Of a stretch of 64,000 bases of DNA, positions 53,825 to 64,000 are shown piece by piece. Within the stretch, counting starts at the first letter, position 1. Every line of letters starts with the position of its first letter. The notes beneath the pieces are model-generated. The model worked only from the letters and a program-made list of their open reading frames with translations, was not told where the DNA came from and did not search any database. The stretch comes from Actinernus sp. WN-2022 (Eukaryota; Cnidaria; Anthozoa; Actiniaria; Actinernidae), in assembly GCA_030867875.1 (NCBI GenBank), contig JAOWCC010000019.1, positions 79,698,861 through 79,762,860 of the forward strand, read 5' to 3'. The position numbers and the translations under genes are program-made.

Positions 53825-55582
53825 CAAGAGCCCATCTGGGCTTTCACTCGAGCCACATGAGATTGAAGATGAAATACACTTTCATTTGAAACTCTCTAAG
53901 TAATAACCAAAGGGAAGAATTATTAGCTGAATTTAGCAGTCTTTAGGAGTGGCCGGTAGCGCGGTGACTTTCATTCTCTGCTCCCCTAGTATATATGTAA
54001 TTTAATAGTTTTGTTTTTCTCGTATGTTGACCTTTTAATTTAAACACTACTTATTCGTTTAACACACTGCATTTGAGCAGGCATATATTCATTGTTTTGA
54101 ACCCGAGAATTAACCGTACTACCGTACTTCATGGTCCCTTTCTTTAGTAGTGGGTTGTCGGTCAGGTGATTGTAAACTCTCGTCATTTAGCACAGAAAAT
54201 GTGAGTCATGTAAGAAAGATGGCTCTTGAACAGACTTATAAGCTTCAGTAGGTTGGGTAGTCTTGGAACACTGGAGACCTTGGTCTTTCATTGTCTTCTT
54301 TTTTGTCTTCTTGATTTTTTTTAAAAAGTTTGAAAGTCTGATCTCAGCTTTATTATATCCGCTTTCAACTCGCCATTTTCAACTTCTAGGTCAATAATAT
54401 ATTCGTGATGACAGCATCTTGATTTCGGTCTTGTATATATTATCTTGCTGCACTAATTTGTCTTCCAAATGACTGAGTTTCGTTTCTTGATTCGTGTTTT
54501 GATGTGACGAGAGTAAGAATTCATTACGCATATCAGTTAGGTCAGCCTCAATGTTACAAATCAAGGTCGTTAAAGCAGCGAGAGAGTTCTTATTGCGGGT
54601 TAAAAATCCTCGTGAAGAATCTAAAGAATTCCGTCTCTTCCGGTTTGAATTTGACTCATGTGTATGTTGCTTTTGGAGTTTCAAGGATATGTTGATCCAA
54701 AACTACAGGCGCTTGGGGTTTTTCATTGACTTGTGAACTTGCAGGCTCTGTAATTTGTTTTGTTTTCTTAGAATAACATAAAGTGTTGAACATGTTCATG
54801 TTCTCAAGCATGTCGCGCGTGACCTCTGTTTCTTCATTCATTAAGTAATCTGTAATCTGGGAAACTCAATCTTTGCCCATGCCTTGGCACATAACTATTC
54901 CTGTTGTTAAGTAGACGTGGATGATTATAAGTAAAATCCTTCGACAGCTTGTACCGTTTCCGCTAGGTCAATATATATCCTCGCAACGAAATAATCAATA
55001 CTCTCTGATCCAACTTACGGTAAATTTACATCTCTGACAGTTTTTAAGAGACTCATAATATTGGTCTTGAAGTGCCTTCACCCAAAATAAGATGTTCTCC
55101 TCGGATGTTTTAAATGCCGCAGCACAGCGAGCCGATGGCTTATAGATTCCAATATCTATTTCTTCGAATTTTAGCTTCACTGGCTTCAGGTCGTCATACG
55201 TGTCGTATATAAAATCACTGGCCATCTGGGTAAAAAACGCGGTCCTTCGGCTCCGACAATAGCGCCAGTTGAAATATCCTGAGCCTGTTGGAAGGCTTTC
55301 GCACGAGTGAAGTTAAATAAAACATTAAACTGGCTTACATTTGAGAGATGAGACTCCAAATTAGAGAGAAAGTTCCTCGCGGGCCTCCGCCATCTTGCTT
55401 TACTGTATTAAATTATGTAAATAAATTAACCTGGTGATTGTTGCGTGACCAGCACAGTGCAAACTGATTGGTGTGAATTTGACCTTTAACGCATGCGCAG
55501 AAATTTTGCGACACCCAACCAAAAAAATAAAATAAATAATGACTTGCATTTTAAGACTCGGTGCTGCCACAGGCAGCCCGAG
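53825..55582 (-). mobile_element. Family X element, full length (1758 bp)
   Basis: Both ends present: CAAGAGCCCATCTGGGC at 53825 and CAGGCAGCCCGAG ending at 55582. On the minus strand it has the same exon-like block as 47274-47851 (KLKFEEIDIGIYKPSARC and on). Further along is a frame-shifted ORF pair (54656-54841, 54391-54684) with KTKQITEPASSQVNEKP, a basic NSNRKRRNSLDSS patch, and a heptad-like segment LSHLEDKLVQQDNIYKTEIK suggesting a coiled coil. No recognised transposase catalytic motif. Left flank AAA and right flank TAA give at best an imperfect 3-bp duplication. Confidence 0.75.
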
Positions 55583-55604
55583 TAATTAGGGATTAATTTG
55601 TCCT

Positions 55605-57055
55605 CTATTGCAACCCACACTATATGATTCCTGTAAATCACTGTAATCACTGTACATACAATTTTAAAATCTATAGATAACAAAAAACACTGTGCGTGTC
55701 TGTACAGATGCCGTTTGATACTACATATAGTGTAATTATGTCTTCCGTTCGTCCAATGTAAATGTCACTACTATATCTAGACCATTAGTGTTCAAAATCA
55801 TTACTATTACTATTAGTATTATGATTAATATCACCCAATATCTACACGTAAAAAGAAATTACGAAATAGGTTGGAAATTAATCATTGATTTTCACCCTGA
55901 TTGATCATTCTGAGTAGTCTATAACCCGGAATTACACATAGTTTTTTACGGAAAACTCAGACCCTGCCGAGTACTGAATTAGCTTAAACAAGAGTGCCCC
56001 CCCCCCCCCCCCCCCGGACGACAAGCTAGTGCTGAGAGCCTGGCCTTCCACACCGCACCATGTTTATTTCACACGTACATGTTGTTTTATACAGGTTATG
56101 TCCTAGCTCAATGAATCGACAGGGCGCAGAAACATAATAAGAATCTATTAAGCAGACACCTTTTATTTGGCGGGCAGTTGTGAAAGTCCAAGAAATTTCC
56201 TCAATATTAAAGATGGTCTACCAACCAGCAGGATTTTAGTCCACGCGGTTCTTTGCCATTTCTCAACCCTGTATCACACGGATACTTACCCATTTACTAA
56301 GGGTGTTCGCTAAATACAAGTTTGACTGTATGTAATCAGAATTTTTGGTCAAATTATCTGGAATTTAATATGTGAAAAATACTCCTAGCTCAAGCATAAT
56401 GATACGATTTTTTTAAGAGAAGCCAAGCTAGATTTATAAAGTTTAAGGCTAATATCAAGACAACAGTTTAAAACTTGAAAACGCTGGTCCGACGTTTTCA
56501 AGATTTTTAATAATGGTAATCCACGTTTATCCTCGCCATTCCGCGTTGCTTTTCACTTCAAAACTCATGAATAATTAATGAGAATATTACAAAGAAAATA
56601 GCAAACGCGAAGCCGAAGGAGTATTGATATGTTCTCAAACTAATGAATAGTTCATGATATGTTCATCCAATGGAGCGACTGCATGTATTTGTTCACATGC
56701 ATGGGTCTTGCAACCCTTGTTCGAAGCTTCATCAGGTCACATTTGATAGAGTGGAATGGTTAGGAAACCCGGCAAACTTCAAAGGGGATAACTATAAGGT
56801 TGCTGCGATTTATGTTGGAAGGGGGTAAGACAAAATTGTGATTAGAGGTCCCCTGAACGGCTGAACCTACACGTTTCTATTGGCTGATTGATTAACGGAT
56901 ATTGGAATGTCTATTGCGTTTTGTGCACAGTCACGTTTGAAAAAGGGAAGAAAGACACATAACAAAGAAGGTCACTAGTGTTGTCGGACCCTAGTGATCA
57001 ATAGTTCTTAATCATCATATTCATGAACCACTAACTACTTATATACTGATAAACT
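55605..57055. other. No recognised gene
   Basis: Contains a C-run at about 55997-56016. No exon or repeat supported. Confidence 0.4.
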
Positions 57056-57057
57056 AC

Positions 57058-57100
57058 AAGTAAGGAGTGAAGAAGTAAAGAAGTAAAGAAGTAAAGAACG
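57058..57100 (+). repeat. (AAGTAAAGA)n microsatellite
   Basis: About four units of AAGTAAAGA and close variants. Confidence 0.8.
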
Positions 57101-57209
57101 AAGAAAAAGCGTGCCTTCACTGGAGTTCGAACTTCGACCATTCCGACTGCTTGTATATACACTACACTACTGAGTACGCTAGTTAAAATCACTGCCATCA
57201 AAAGAGAAT

Positions 57210-58335
57210 AATGAATTGTTCAAGTTTATTGGCTTTCATGCAAAGCATATACAGCTCAAGTACATCTATAAAACTACAATTATCAAAATAAGACAAATCA
57301 CAACTACGTACAATAAAAACTTCATATGTGATGGATGGGTTCCTTAGCCAGCGCTCTTGTTAGGATATAATTATTCAGGAAAATACGTTTTTTAATGCTG
57401 CGTTAATATATCTACTCAATTGCAAGGCCGCATATCTTCACATTTTATCAATCGGGAAAACAAGGCTGTTTGCGCCCTGATATATTTTGGACGATGTATA
57501 AAAGATTACCAAACAATATACCTCTCTCCGCCTCGTACCATTTGCAATTTAATATGAAATGATTTTTTCCACTTCCCCGGAACAACACACCTGACAGCGA
57601 ATCTCCCCCGCACTGAGATGTCTTAGGTTTTGTCCATCTTCCAGTTTCTATGCACCAATTCGGACACGTGATATAATTTGTCTATACTTATTACCTATGT
57701 CAAAATTTAGATACCGCAAAATTTAGATTCTTCGCGGCTGCCCCAAATTTCACTTCTGTATTCTAATGCATCAGTCAATTCCAGCAATGCCCATCCCCCC
57801 CTCCCCCGGTCAACCCCCGGGCATTAGTCTTTTTTTTTTTTATTCCCCACAGTGGGGGCAAGCAAGGTGTTCAAATGCCCCACAGTGGAGCCAAAGAAGT
57901 AAGGTTTAGAGAAATAGATATAAGGTTACAGATACCACACTCCCGGGATCTCAAAATATGCAAATACCTCACCATGCCTGGGATGGGCATTGCTGGAATT
58001 GACTGATGCATAAATTGCCAACACAAGCAAGTCAAACACACTAATTTTCACATCTAACGGGAGATCTTTCACGTTTGAAAGACTCTTCATCCGATTGCAA
58101 ATTTAGCCTTTCTTTCACTTTCTAATAATAGTGTTGAAGCTTCCCCCTCAAGCTTCCCCCTCAAGCTTCCCGATTCATTAAACTGGAAGCCTAGGTAAGC
58201 TAAGTCATACAGTTCGATGATATCTAGAAAGCGCCAGCCTTTCCATAATCTGACAGTTTTCGGAACAATTTTTCGCGGTGAATAAGGTCATATGCTTTTT
58301 AGAAATCAACAACAATTATCAATATAAGCCATCTA
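57210..58335 (-). pseudogene. LINE relic, reverse transcriptase to 3' end
   Basis: Minus strand 58335-58180 reads KAYDLIHREKLFRKLSDYGK, resembling the F-x-x-A-[FY]-D block of LINE reverse transcriptases, with a stop just before KAYD. Minus strand 57680-57215 reads HFILNCKWYEAERGILFGNL, like the C-terminal CCHC-like HFLLxC region, and ends before a CAATAAACTTG tail. Several stops. A TAA-flanked MITE (57767-58010) split it. The F/Y choice and domain order suggest a family other than the CR1-like copies. Confidence 0.6.
57767..58010. mobile_element. PIF/Harbinger-like MITE (244 bp)
   Basis: Perfect 31-bp TIRs starting TGCATCAGTCAATTCCAGCA, flanked by TAA (57764-57766 and 58011-58013). TWA duplications are the PIF/Harbinger signature. 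Inside are CCCCACAGTGG words related to 17590-17640. Confidence 0.85.
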
Positions 58336-58488
58336 TAACAGTCAAACGTTAATTAAAAATACTTGCTAATGACGTGTGAAAAGAAACGTATGTAAAGTTT
58401 TGGTTTTATTTAGCCAAACACCTCGAAAGAATAAAACATCTTTCTCGGTGTTTGGATACCCTGGTAAAACACTAGCTCTCGTTTTTTA

Positions 58489-60100
58489 CTCGGGCTGCCT
58501 GTGGCAGCGCCGAGTCTTAAAATGCAAGTGGTTACTATTTTTTTTTTAATCAGTGTCAGACGGCTTCTGCGCATGCGTTAAAGGTCAAATTCTAACCAAT
58601 CAGATTGCACTGTGCTGGTCACGCAACAATCGCCAGGTTAAATGTATTTACATAAGTGAATACAGTAAATCAAAATGGTCGACCCGCGAGGGCGAAAGCC
58701 TTCCAACAGGCTCAGGATATTTCAACTGGCGCTCTTGTTGACCATAAAAATACATGAACAACCAGGAGCCGTAATACATTCGATCAGCGCTGTTTGGACA
58801 GATCCAATGTACATTTAGAAACGTAAGCGAAATACAATATCCAAACACGTTTGGATATCAATATCAACGGGTATCGAATTATAATCAAAGGTTAGATCTC
58901 GTTTTTTCTTTGTTCCCATGTATTAAATTTCAAGCGAACTTTTCTACTTTCAACACACCGGTCGCTAAACTGTACGAAATCTCCAAGAATAAATCCCTAA
59001 TGTCCAAACTAACGGGAAAAACTGAAAGAGGAAATCCTTGTGAGCAATCGACGTACATATGAAGCTATATAAGTTATCATCGACTATATGGGAGTCAAAC
59101 ATCGAGCTGCTATGAAACCGCTTGTGACAGTTTGTTTACGCACTTTCGTGGTCGCTAAACTGTACGAAATCTCCAAGGATATATCCCTAATGTCCAAACT
59201 AAAGGGAAAAACTGAAAGAGGAAATCATTGTGACCAATTGCCATGCATATGAAGCTCCAGAAGTAATTATTGAATACATGAGAACCCATAGAGAAAACCG
59301 ATAATAATGAACACGGTATTAGTTTCACGGACATTTGTGGCTTAACTGAACTCGCGCTACAGCATATATAGCTTGAAATACTGTACGAAAACTCCCGTTT
59401 AAAAATTTCCTGATGCCGAAAGGACCGTAGCATTTAAACAAGATATCCTTCTGACCAATCGACATACATATTAAGCTGTGAAAGTATGTTTCCATTCCGT
59501 AACAGCCGATAGTGCAAACTAGTAAACTGCCACTAGTAAATTAACCTTGCGTACTTCCACGAGTACTGAACTTTCTAGCGTCAAATGCATGTGTTACGTT
59601 TCCAAACTTTAGGACAAGAAATCTTCCATAGAATGTTCTATTTGTTTTACAGCTGAGAACTGTATTATTAAACATAAGAAATAAAACAATGGTGCCATTT
59701 GAAGAATTATATCATGTCAAAAATGCAAACGAAGAAAAATATATATCTACGGACGGGAGCAGCTCGATCGTTTCACTTTGGTCAAATTCGGACTGTTTAC
59801 GACTGGAACCTGCAGTTTTACCGGACCTGCAGACTAAATTGTAAACGTGCCGTTGCATGAATAAGTAGTGTTTACAGTAAAATATCAACTACTTTAATTT
59901 ACATACGAGAAAACAAAAATATTAAATTACATACATGTATATATACTAGGGGAGCAGAGAATGAAAGTCACCGCGCTACCGGCCACTCCTAAAGACTGCT
60001 AATAATTATTCCCTTTGGTTATTACTAAGAGGGTTTCAAATGAAAGTGTATTTCATCTTCAATCTCATGTGGCCCGAGTGAAAGCCCAGATGGGCTCTTG
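58489..60100 (-). mobile_element. Family X element, full length (1612 bp)
   Basis: Plus-strand left end CTCGGGCTGCCTGTGGCAGC and right end CCCAGATGGGCTCTTG. TTA flanks both sides (58486-58488, 60101-60103). The exon-like block is reduced to a fragment (AGGCGAAAGCC region, 58680-58735). The interior 58930-59800 carries the tandem-repeat block. It lies in reverse orientation relative to 39454 and 53825. Confidence 0.8.
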
Positions 60101-60103
60101 TTA

Positions 60104-60393
60104 TATATATTACATCAAACACTTGTATAAATTATCCAAACTTTCTTCGTTTGATGGCCTGTTCGTTTGAGAAGCCATATCAAATGTTCTTCAGTTCTCA
60201 GTGGTTTTTATCTTGTGATATAACATCACTTGTACCAGTGTTCGATATATAACTTCACTTAAATATAAAGACAAGTTTCGATCAAACTACACCATTATTT
60301 ACCGTTTCTGTTAGTTAAAATGCGATTTCGAGCTTTACAAAGTGATGCTAAAAATAGCTCACATAAGCCCTTTAATTAAAAATTAGTAAAACC
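60104..60393. other. No recognised gene
   Basis: Nothing supported. Confidence 0.35.
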
Positions 60394-60845
60394 TGTAAGG
60401 CCCGATTCAAACGTCGAACTTTTCATGCGCCGAACGCAATTGAAACAAAAGAAAATTAGGCGGCTTCTTTTGATCTAATTAGGTTCGGCGCATGAAAAAT
60501 TGCCCTATATCATTATGACGTCACGGCTTGTTTATGAGGGGGACAGAATCGACTTGAACAATAGAATTTTGAACTAAATCTGCTCTGCTGAGGAAAATTT
60601 AACTTCGAATTGTCTGGTTTCCAGATATCAGCTGTATCAATGTTTATCCCACAATATTTACCGTATTTGGTGGCTGTTACCGCTATTCTACGTTCTTCAA
60701 AATGCCTTTGATAGCGATTTCCTTTGTGTTGTTGCTGTTTTGTCCCTGTTTTGTCCCCCTCCCACGACCGTGATCCTTAGCGTTTAAACAATAGATTGTT
60801 TTGATATGACGTCATAATGATATAGGTCAATTGGGCCTAAGACTG
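60394..60845. mobile_element. Inverted-repeat element around GACGTCATAATGATATAGG
   Basis: CCTATATCATTATGACGTCA (60503) and TGACGTCATAATGATATAGG (60807) are inverted repeats about 285 bases apart. AAGGCCCGATT and AATTGGGCCT mark possible outer ends. The left part has a hairpin of CATGCGCCGAAC and GTTCGGCGCATG. Confidence 0.6.
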
Positions 60846-61057
60846 TTACTGACTTCGTGCCAGTCGAAACAATAGACAGAAATAGTAAGACCTTTTACCA
60901 GCAGCATGTAATTTGCAAAATTCTTCACAAACAAAGTCCAAGTTTATCTTCTCCGCCCACCCCATGACGGAGTATTCAACATAAATAAACAGCCATAAAA
61001 CGGTGTCAGGAAAGCTCGCCACACGGCACTCTTCAGCCCGATTTACATGACAATCAG

Positions 61058-61147
61058 TTTGGGCACGACACGCCTAAATTTGGGCCCTCGGGTCGATAAT
61101 TTTGGGACCTAACTCCGCGGGCCCAAATTTAGGGGTGTTGTGCCCAA
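61058..61147. repeat. 90-bp near-palindrome (TTTGGGCACGACACGCC)
   Basis: CCTAAATTTGGGCCC and GGGCCCAAATTTAGG are the inner arms and TTTGGGCACGACA and TGTTGTGCCCAAA the outer ones. A foldback MITE is likely. Confidence 0.75.
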
Positions 61148-61159
61148 AATGCTTGTGCC

Positions 61160-62380
61160 AAACATCAGCTCGTATATTGTACTTGTCAGAAAAAAAAGGA
61201 AAAACAACATTTACAAAAATGGTCGCACCTCCTAAACATTCCAACGATAAACATGTATATTTTTATTTTAACTAACCACGAATTAGCGGCTTTAGGGTTT
61301 TTTGAAAGTGTTTTTTTGTGGGCACGAGTCGAATTAACCAAAAGCAAAGCATGGTTTCATATCCATTAGAAAAGTGAGGGTGGGCCCAAAGCAAAAAAGG
61401 AAAAAAGTGCTTTAAAAAAATTCATGATCACGGATAGTTTGAATTTTTTTTCGCACAAAACCATGGTAGCACTATTATTCCCTCAAAACTGATACTAGAA
61501 ATAGCATTTCTGAGGCGTCTAGAATTCAGTTTTTCCATGGAGCATGCCCCCGTGTGGATGTCAAGGTTTCACCACAGTGCCGCCCCTTGTATTATGTTTG
61601 GTAGGGAAGGGAAGGGGGGAGGGGAGTCCGATATTATACCTTGGTAAAAGGTTTCATATCCAAATACTACGACCCCTCCCCTCCCCTGAGTGTATTTTAA
61701 GGAAACACTCGCACACACCAGGAGCTCCTGTGCACATGTATAAGTAACAACATCGGATTCAAAATCGTACACACCTATTATCGCATCTACAATGTATTAG
61801 GGAAGAGGTCAAAACAATGGTACTTTCATGCGACCCAATTTTGAGGGAAAGGAGGTTTTACCCGAAACCCACCACCTATTTTGGCAAAATCTATATTTTT
61901 GACCACAAATATCTTCTTGAATAAAATACTTATTAAAGAAATAACTATATTTATAGTTTCTACAGGCAGAGAAGAACGCGTGTCTGCATTAAAATCAGGT
62001 ATCCCTACTTTACAACGCGAGAAAACCACCCTCGAAAAAAGGGGTAGGGGGTATCACCCACCACCTCCCCTCTTTAATTGGGTCCCATTCGAAATCCATT
62101 GTTTTGACCTCTTCCCTTAAATTGCGTCAGGAAGGACAGGAAAATGTGCGTCGTGAACCTGAAATTTCAGACTTTTCAGGGGGAGTATGCTCCCGATCCC
62201 CTAGAAAGTCGGTCTGGGCGTCAGATGTGGCTGCTTCCAGTGCTGGTCGCTAATGAGAACCCTTTAGAACTATTTAGTGCTGTCTTGTGAGAAATCTCTC
62301 CTTAAGTAAATTTGGAAACTGCAAAACAAAACAAAATTCGTGCAGAGGAAGAAGGCGCCCCAAAAAAATCCTGCACTGTA
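61160..62380. other. No recognised gene
   Basis: Short overlapping frames at 61544-62120 on both strands have no recognisable feature. No repeat is shared with the rest of the window. Confidence 0.4.
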
Positions 62381-62384
62381 AAAT

Positions 62385-62460
62385 ATACCTGAAGAAGTCT
62401 GGTATTGGCCAGCCGAAATATCGTATAAACCTCGACAAACGTTGTATATGATCAGTATTG
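62385..62460 (+). mobile_element. Penelope-like tail fragment
   Basis: CTGAAGAAGTCTGG, a GCCAGCC return and GAAATATCG match the hairpin motif of the tails at 25974 and 34299. Upstream coding sequence is not visible. Confidence 0.5.
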
Positions 62461-62581
62461 CAGTAGTCTTAATTCGGACATTTTATTCATTGTTATATTT
62501 CAGTCTTCTTGCTGATCAAGATCTGTTTTTTGATCCAACGCCGTCTGTCAGGAGTGTACACGGTTTTTACTGTGGTTTTCA

Positions 62582-62671
62582 GAGCCTGAATTTCAGCCGT
62601 CTCCTCTGGTTCGTTCTTCCCGATCTCTCTCAGGAGGAACGAACCAGAGGAGACGGCTGAAATTCAGGCTA
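62582..62671. mobile_element. 90-bp foldback MITE with 9-bp target duplication
   Basis: AGCCTGAATTTCAGCCGTCT and on for 34 bases is followed by a 20-base loop and the exact reverse complement. TGGTTTTCA is repeated at 62573-62581 and 62672-62680. Ends AGCCTG and the duplication length agree with the Mutator-like MITE at 36203-36481. One arm also occurs inside 29508-30521. Confidence 0.85.
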
Positions 62672-62689
62672 TGGTTTTCAAACCTTAAC

Positions 62690-63310
62690 GATATGTACTA
62701 CATATGGCCTATGGCTAATCTTTTTCTGCAAGGTAAAAATGCCCCACTTCCCCTCCCCCCTTCACTTTTCTAATGGTCTGTCCCTTAGGTGGACAAGACG
62801 TTGATTAGCATATGGTCAATCTATTTTATTGCCCATTGCCGAAGAAAATCGGCAGTGTTTACGTTTGTCTCTAAAAGAAAAAAAACTCATACGTCTGAAA
62901 AATATCACCTTACATCTATCAATAATTAAGTTCAATGTAAAGAGACTTCCATTGTGTGGTGTACTTTACATTTCTCGGTAAAATCCATGGCATATTTAAT
63001 ATACGTACAAGGTACCTTTTCCGTGTATTGATCGCATACGAGTTTTATATAAAAGTATACTGATGTTGTCGATTACTGTCAATGATCACGTGAACTTTTA
63101 TCATGCGACTCATACCGTTCGAAAGTTTCCTTTAGATATCATGCTCAGCCCATATGCGAGGTCTTGTTTAGCGAATTGCGGCGTCACATTTAAGTGGTCG
63201 ACTAGTCGTTACCAACTATGATGCTGAGCTTCTGTTGTACTGAAGCATCATTTCCAGTAATCCAGTGATCGAGTTGAATATCAAATACGCTAGAGTTTTG
63301 ACTCGTAGCT
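62690..63310. other. No recognised gene
   Basis: Nothing supported upstream or downstream of the small ORF below. Confidence 0.35.
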
Positions 63311-63322
63311 TAACTTCTTTAG

Positions 63323-63655
63323 TCACGGAGGAACTAACACTCTTTCTTTGTCCTCATTCAACATTTCTTGGATGTTTGATGATTTTAGGTTAAATCCCAA
63401 CTTCTTGTCTTCGTTGTCGTCGGCCCTCGTCTTTGAAGCTTCGGTGACTGAGAATCCAATCTTACCAAAGCCCACAAAAAACAACAGCGAGCTACCAAAT
63501 ATCACCAACGAGTAAAGGATGAGAACAGTAGAAGCCATCAAACTGCTGTAGAGAAATAAAGCCCAGCCAAGTAAAACTCCAAGGAGGGGCAACAAGAAGT
63601 AGACGAGACAGTGCCATGCTATTTCAGGCGTACAGGAGATTTGCTGGTTTTCCAT
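63323..63655 (-). CDS. Small two-helix membrane protein (hypothetical)
   Basis: 110 codons, single open frame with ATG at 63655 and stop at 63323. After a short N-terminus with one Cys (MENQQISCTPEIAW) come two hydrophobic stretches of about 20 residues (VYFLLPLLGVLLGWALFLYS and TVLILYSLVIFGSSLLFFVG). A charged C-terminal tail follows (ASKTRADDNEDKK, MLNEDKERVL). The clean helix-helix-tail layout is unlike the chance frames nearby. No known family recognised; it could be a one-exon gene or a terminal exon with its real start elsewhere. Confidence 0.45.
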   Translation of the reverse strand: MENQQISCTPEIAWHCLVYFLLPLLGVLLGWALFLYSSLMASTVLILYSLVIFGSSLLFFVGFGKIGFSVTEASKTRADDNEDKKLGFNLKSSNIQEMLNEDKERVLVPP

Positions 63656-64000
63656 AGACTAGAGAAATGCCACACAAGGAAATTTGCTGTTCTTGGCTAA
63701 ATCAGAGTATGTGGTCCTTGTCGAACAGCCTAACTGAGGTCCTGATTGGTCTAGACGATATAATAATTATCCGTCTTTAATTAATGTCAAATGCGAGTGA
63801 TTTTAAATGAGGCGTAATCAGGAAAATGAAATATTAAAAACTCGTAACAACATGAAAGGCACATTGTACTGTGTTGTCATAACCGCGTCATGTCGAGATT
63901 AGATTAACTTTTGAGTTCGTCAGATTATAAGAGTGTTGAATTACTATTTTCACCATCAACACACACCACTTCTATTTGATCACACGGGGAAGGGTGCCTT

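Noticed and set aside
53825..55582. Family X as Helitrons
   Set aside because: The insertion near AA/TT and the terminal hairpin suggested it, but there is no TC start or CTRR end, and two other copies have TAA/TTA on both sides.

Overview
The window is animal nuclear DNA that is dense in transposons. Genes have short exons with GT/AG introns, and only a few percent of the 64 kb looks protein-coding for the host. A TA-flanked MITE at 37603-37853 (ends GAGCGG...TTGAGTGT) and palindromes built on TTTCTATAGAGTTATAGAAA look like repeats I remember from stony corals and sea anemones. An anthozoan cnidarian is my best guess, made from memory and not checked.

Host genes. The backbone is a same-strand array of three copies of one 4-coumarate-CoA ligase-like acyl-CoA synthetase gene (ANL adenylating superfamily). 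Copy 1 (2815-3579) has only the last three exons. Copy 2 (11495-24056) has all seven exons, which would give about 544 residues with every adenylation motif, but exon 1 carries a +1 frameshift. Copy 3 (30979-39314) also has seven exons, but a 95-base Penelope-like fragment with an 11-base target duplication breaks exon 2, and the conserved YGLTE motif in exon 4 is altered. Two other probable host pieces are a signal-peptide first exon at 45805-45945 (+) and a small two-helix membrane protein ORF at 63323-63655 (-).

Layout. 1-2.8 kb: palindromes and repeats. 2.8-3.6 kb: copy 1. 4.4-9.7 kb: minisatellite, LINE relic, foldback element, Mutator-like element with a SINE inside, TA-flanked MITEs. 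11.3-24.1 kb: copy 2, with an 8.3 kb intron 1 full of MITEs, minisatellites and G-rich repeats. 24.1-26.1 kb: foldback element and a Penelope-like element 3' end with a GIY-YIG domain. 27.3-29.5 kb: a pyrimidine-rich segment with no gene. 29.5-30.8 kb: an inverted-repeat element and a 15-bp minisatellite. 30.8-39.3 kb: copy 3. 39.4-43.5 kb and 47.2-60.1 kb: an unclassified transposon family with hairpin termini (called X here). 48.5-53.7 kb: a LINE relic split by an antisense LINE, itself split by a tRNA-SINE, and by a TTAA-flanked element. 57.2-58.3 kb: another LINE relic. 60-63 kb: foldback repeats and a Penelope tail.

The synthetase copies are so similar that they act as internal controls: several MITEs sit in one copy's intron while the matching site in the other copy is empty, which fixes their boundaries and target duplications. 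I found no CRISPR array, no intact rRNA gene and no convincing functional tRNA gene.
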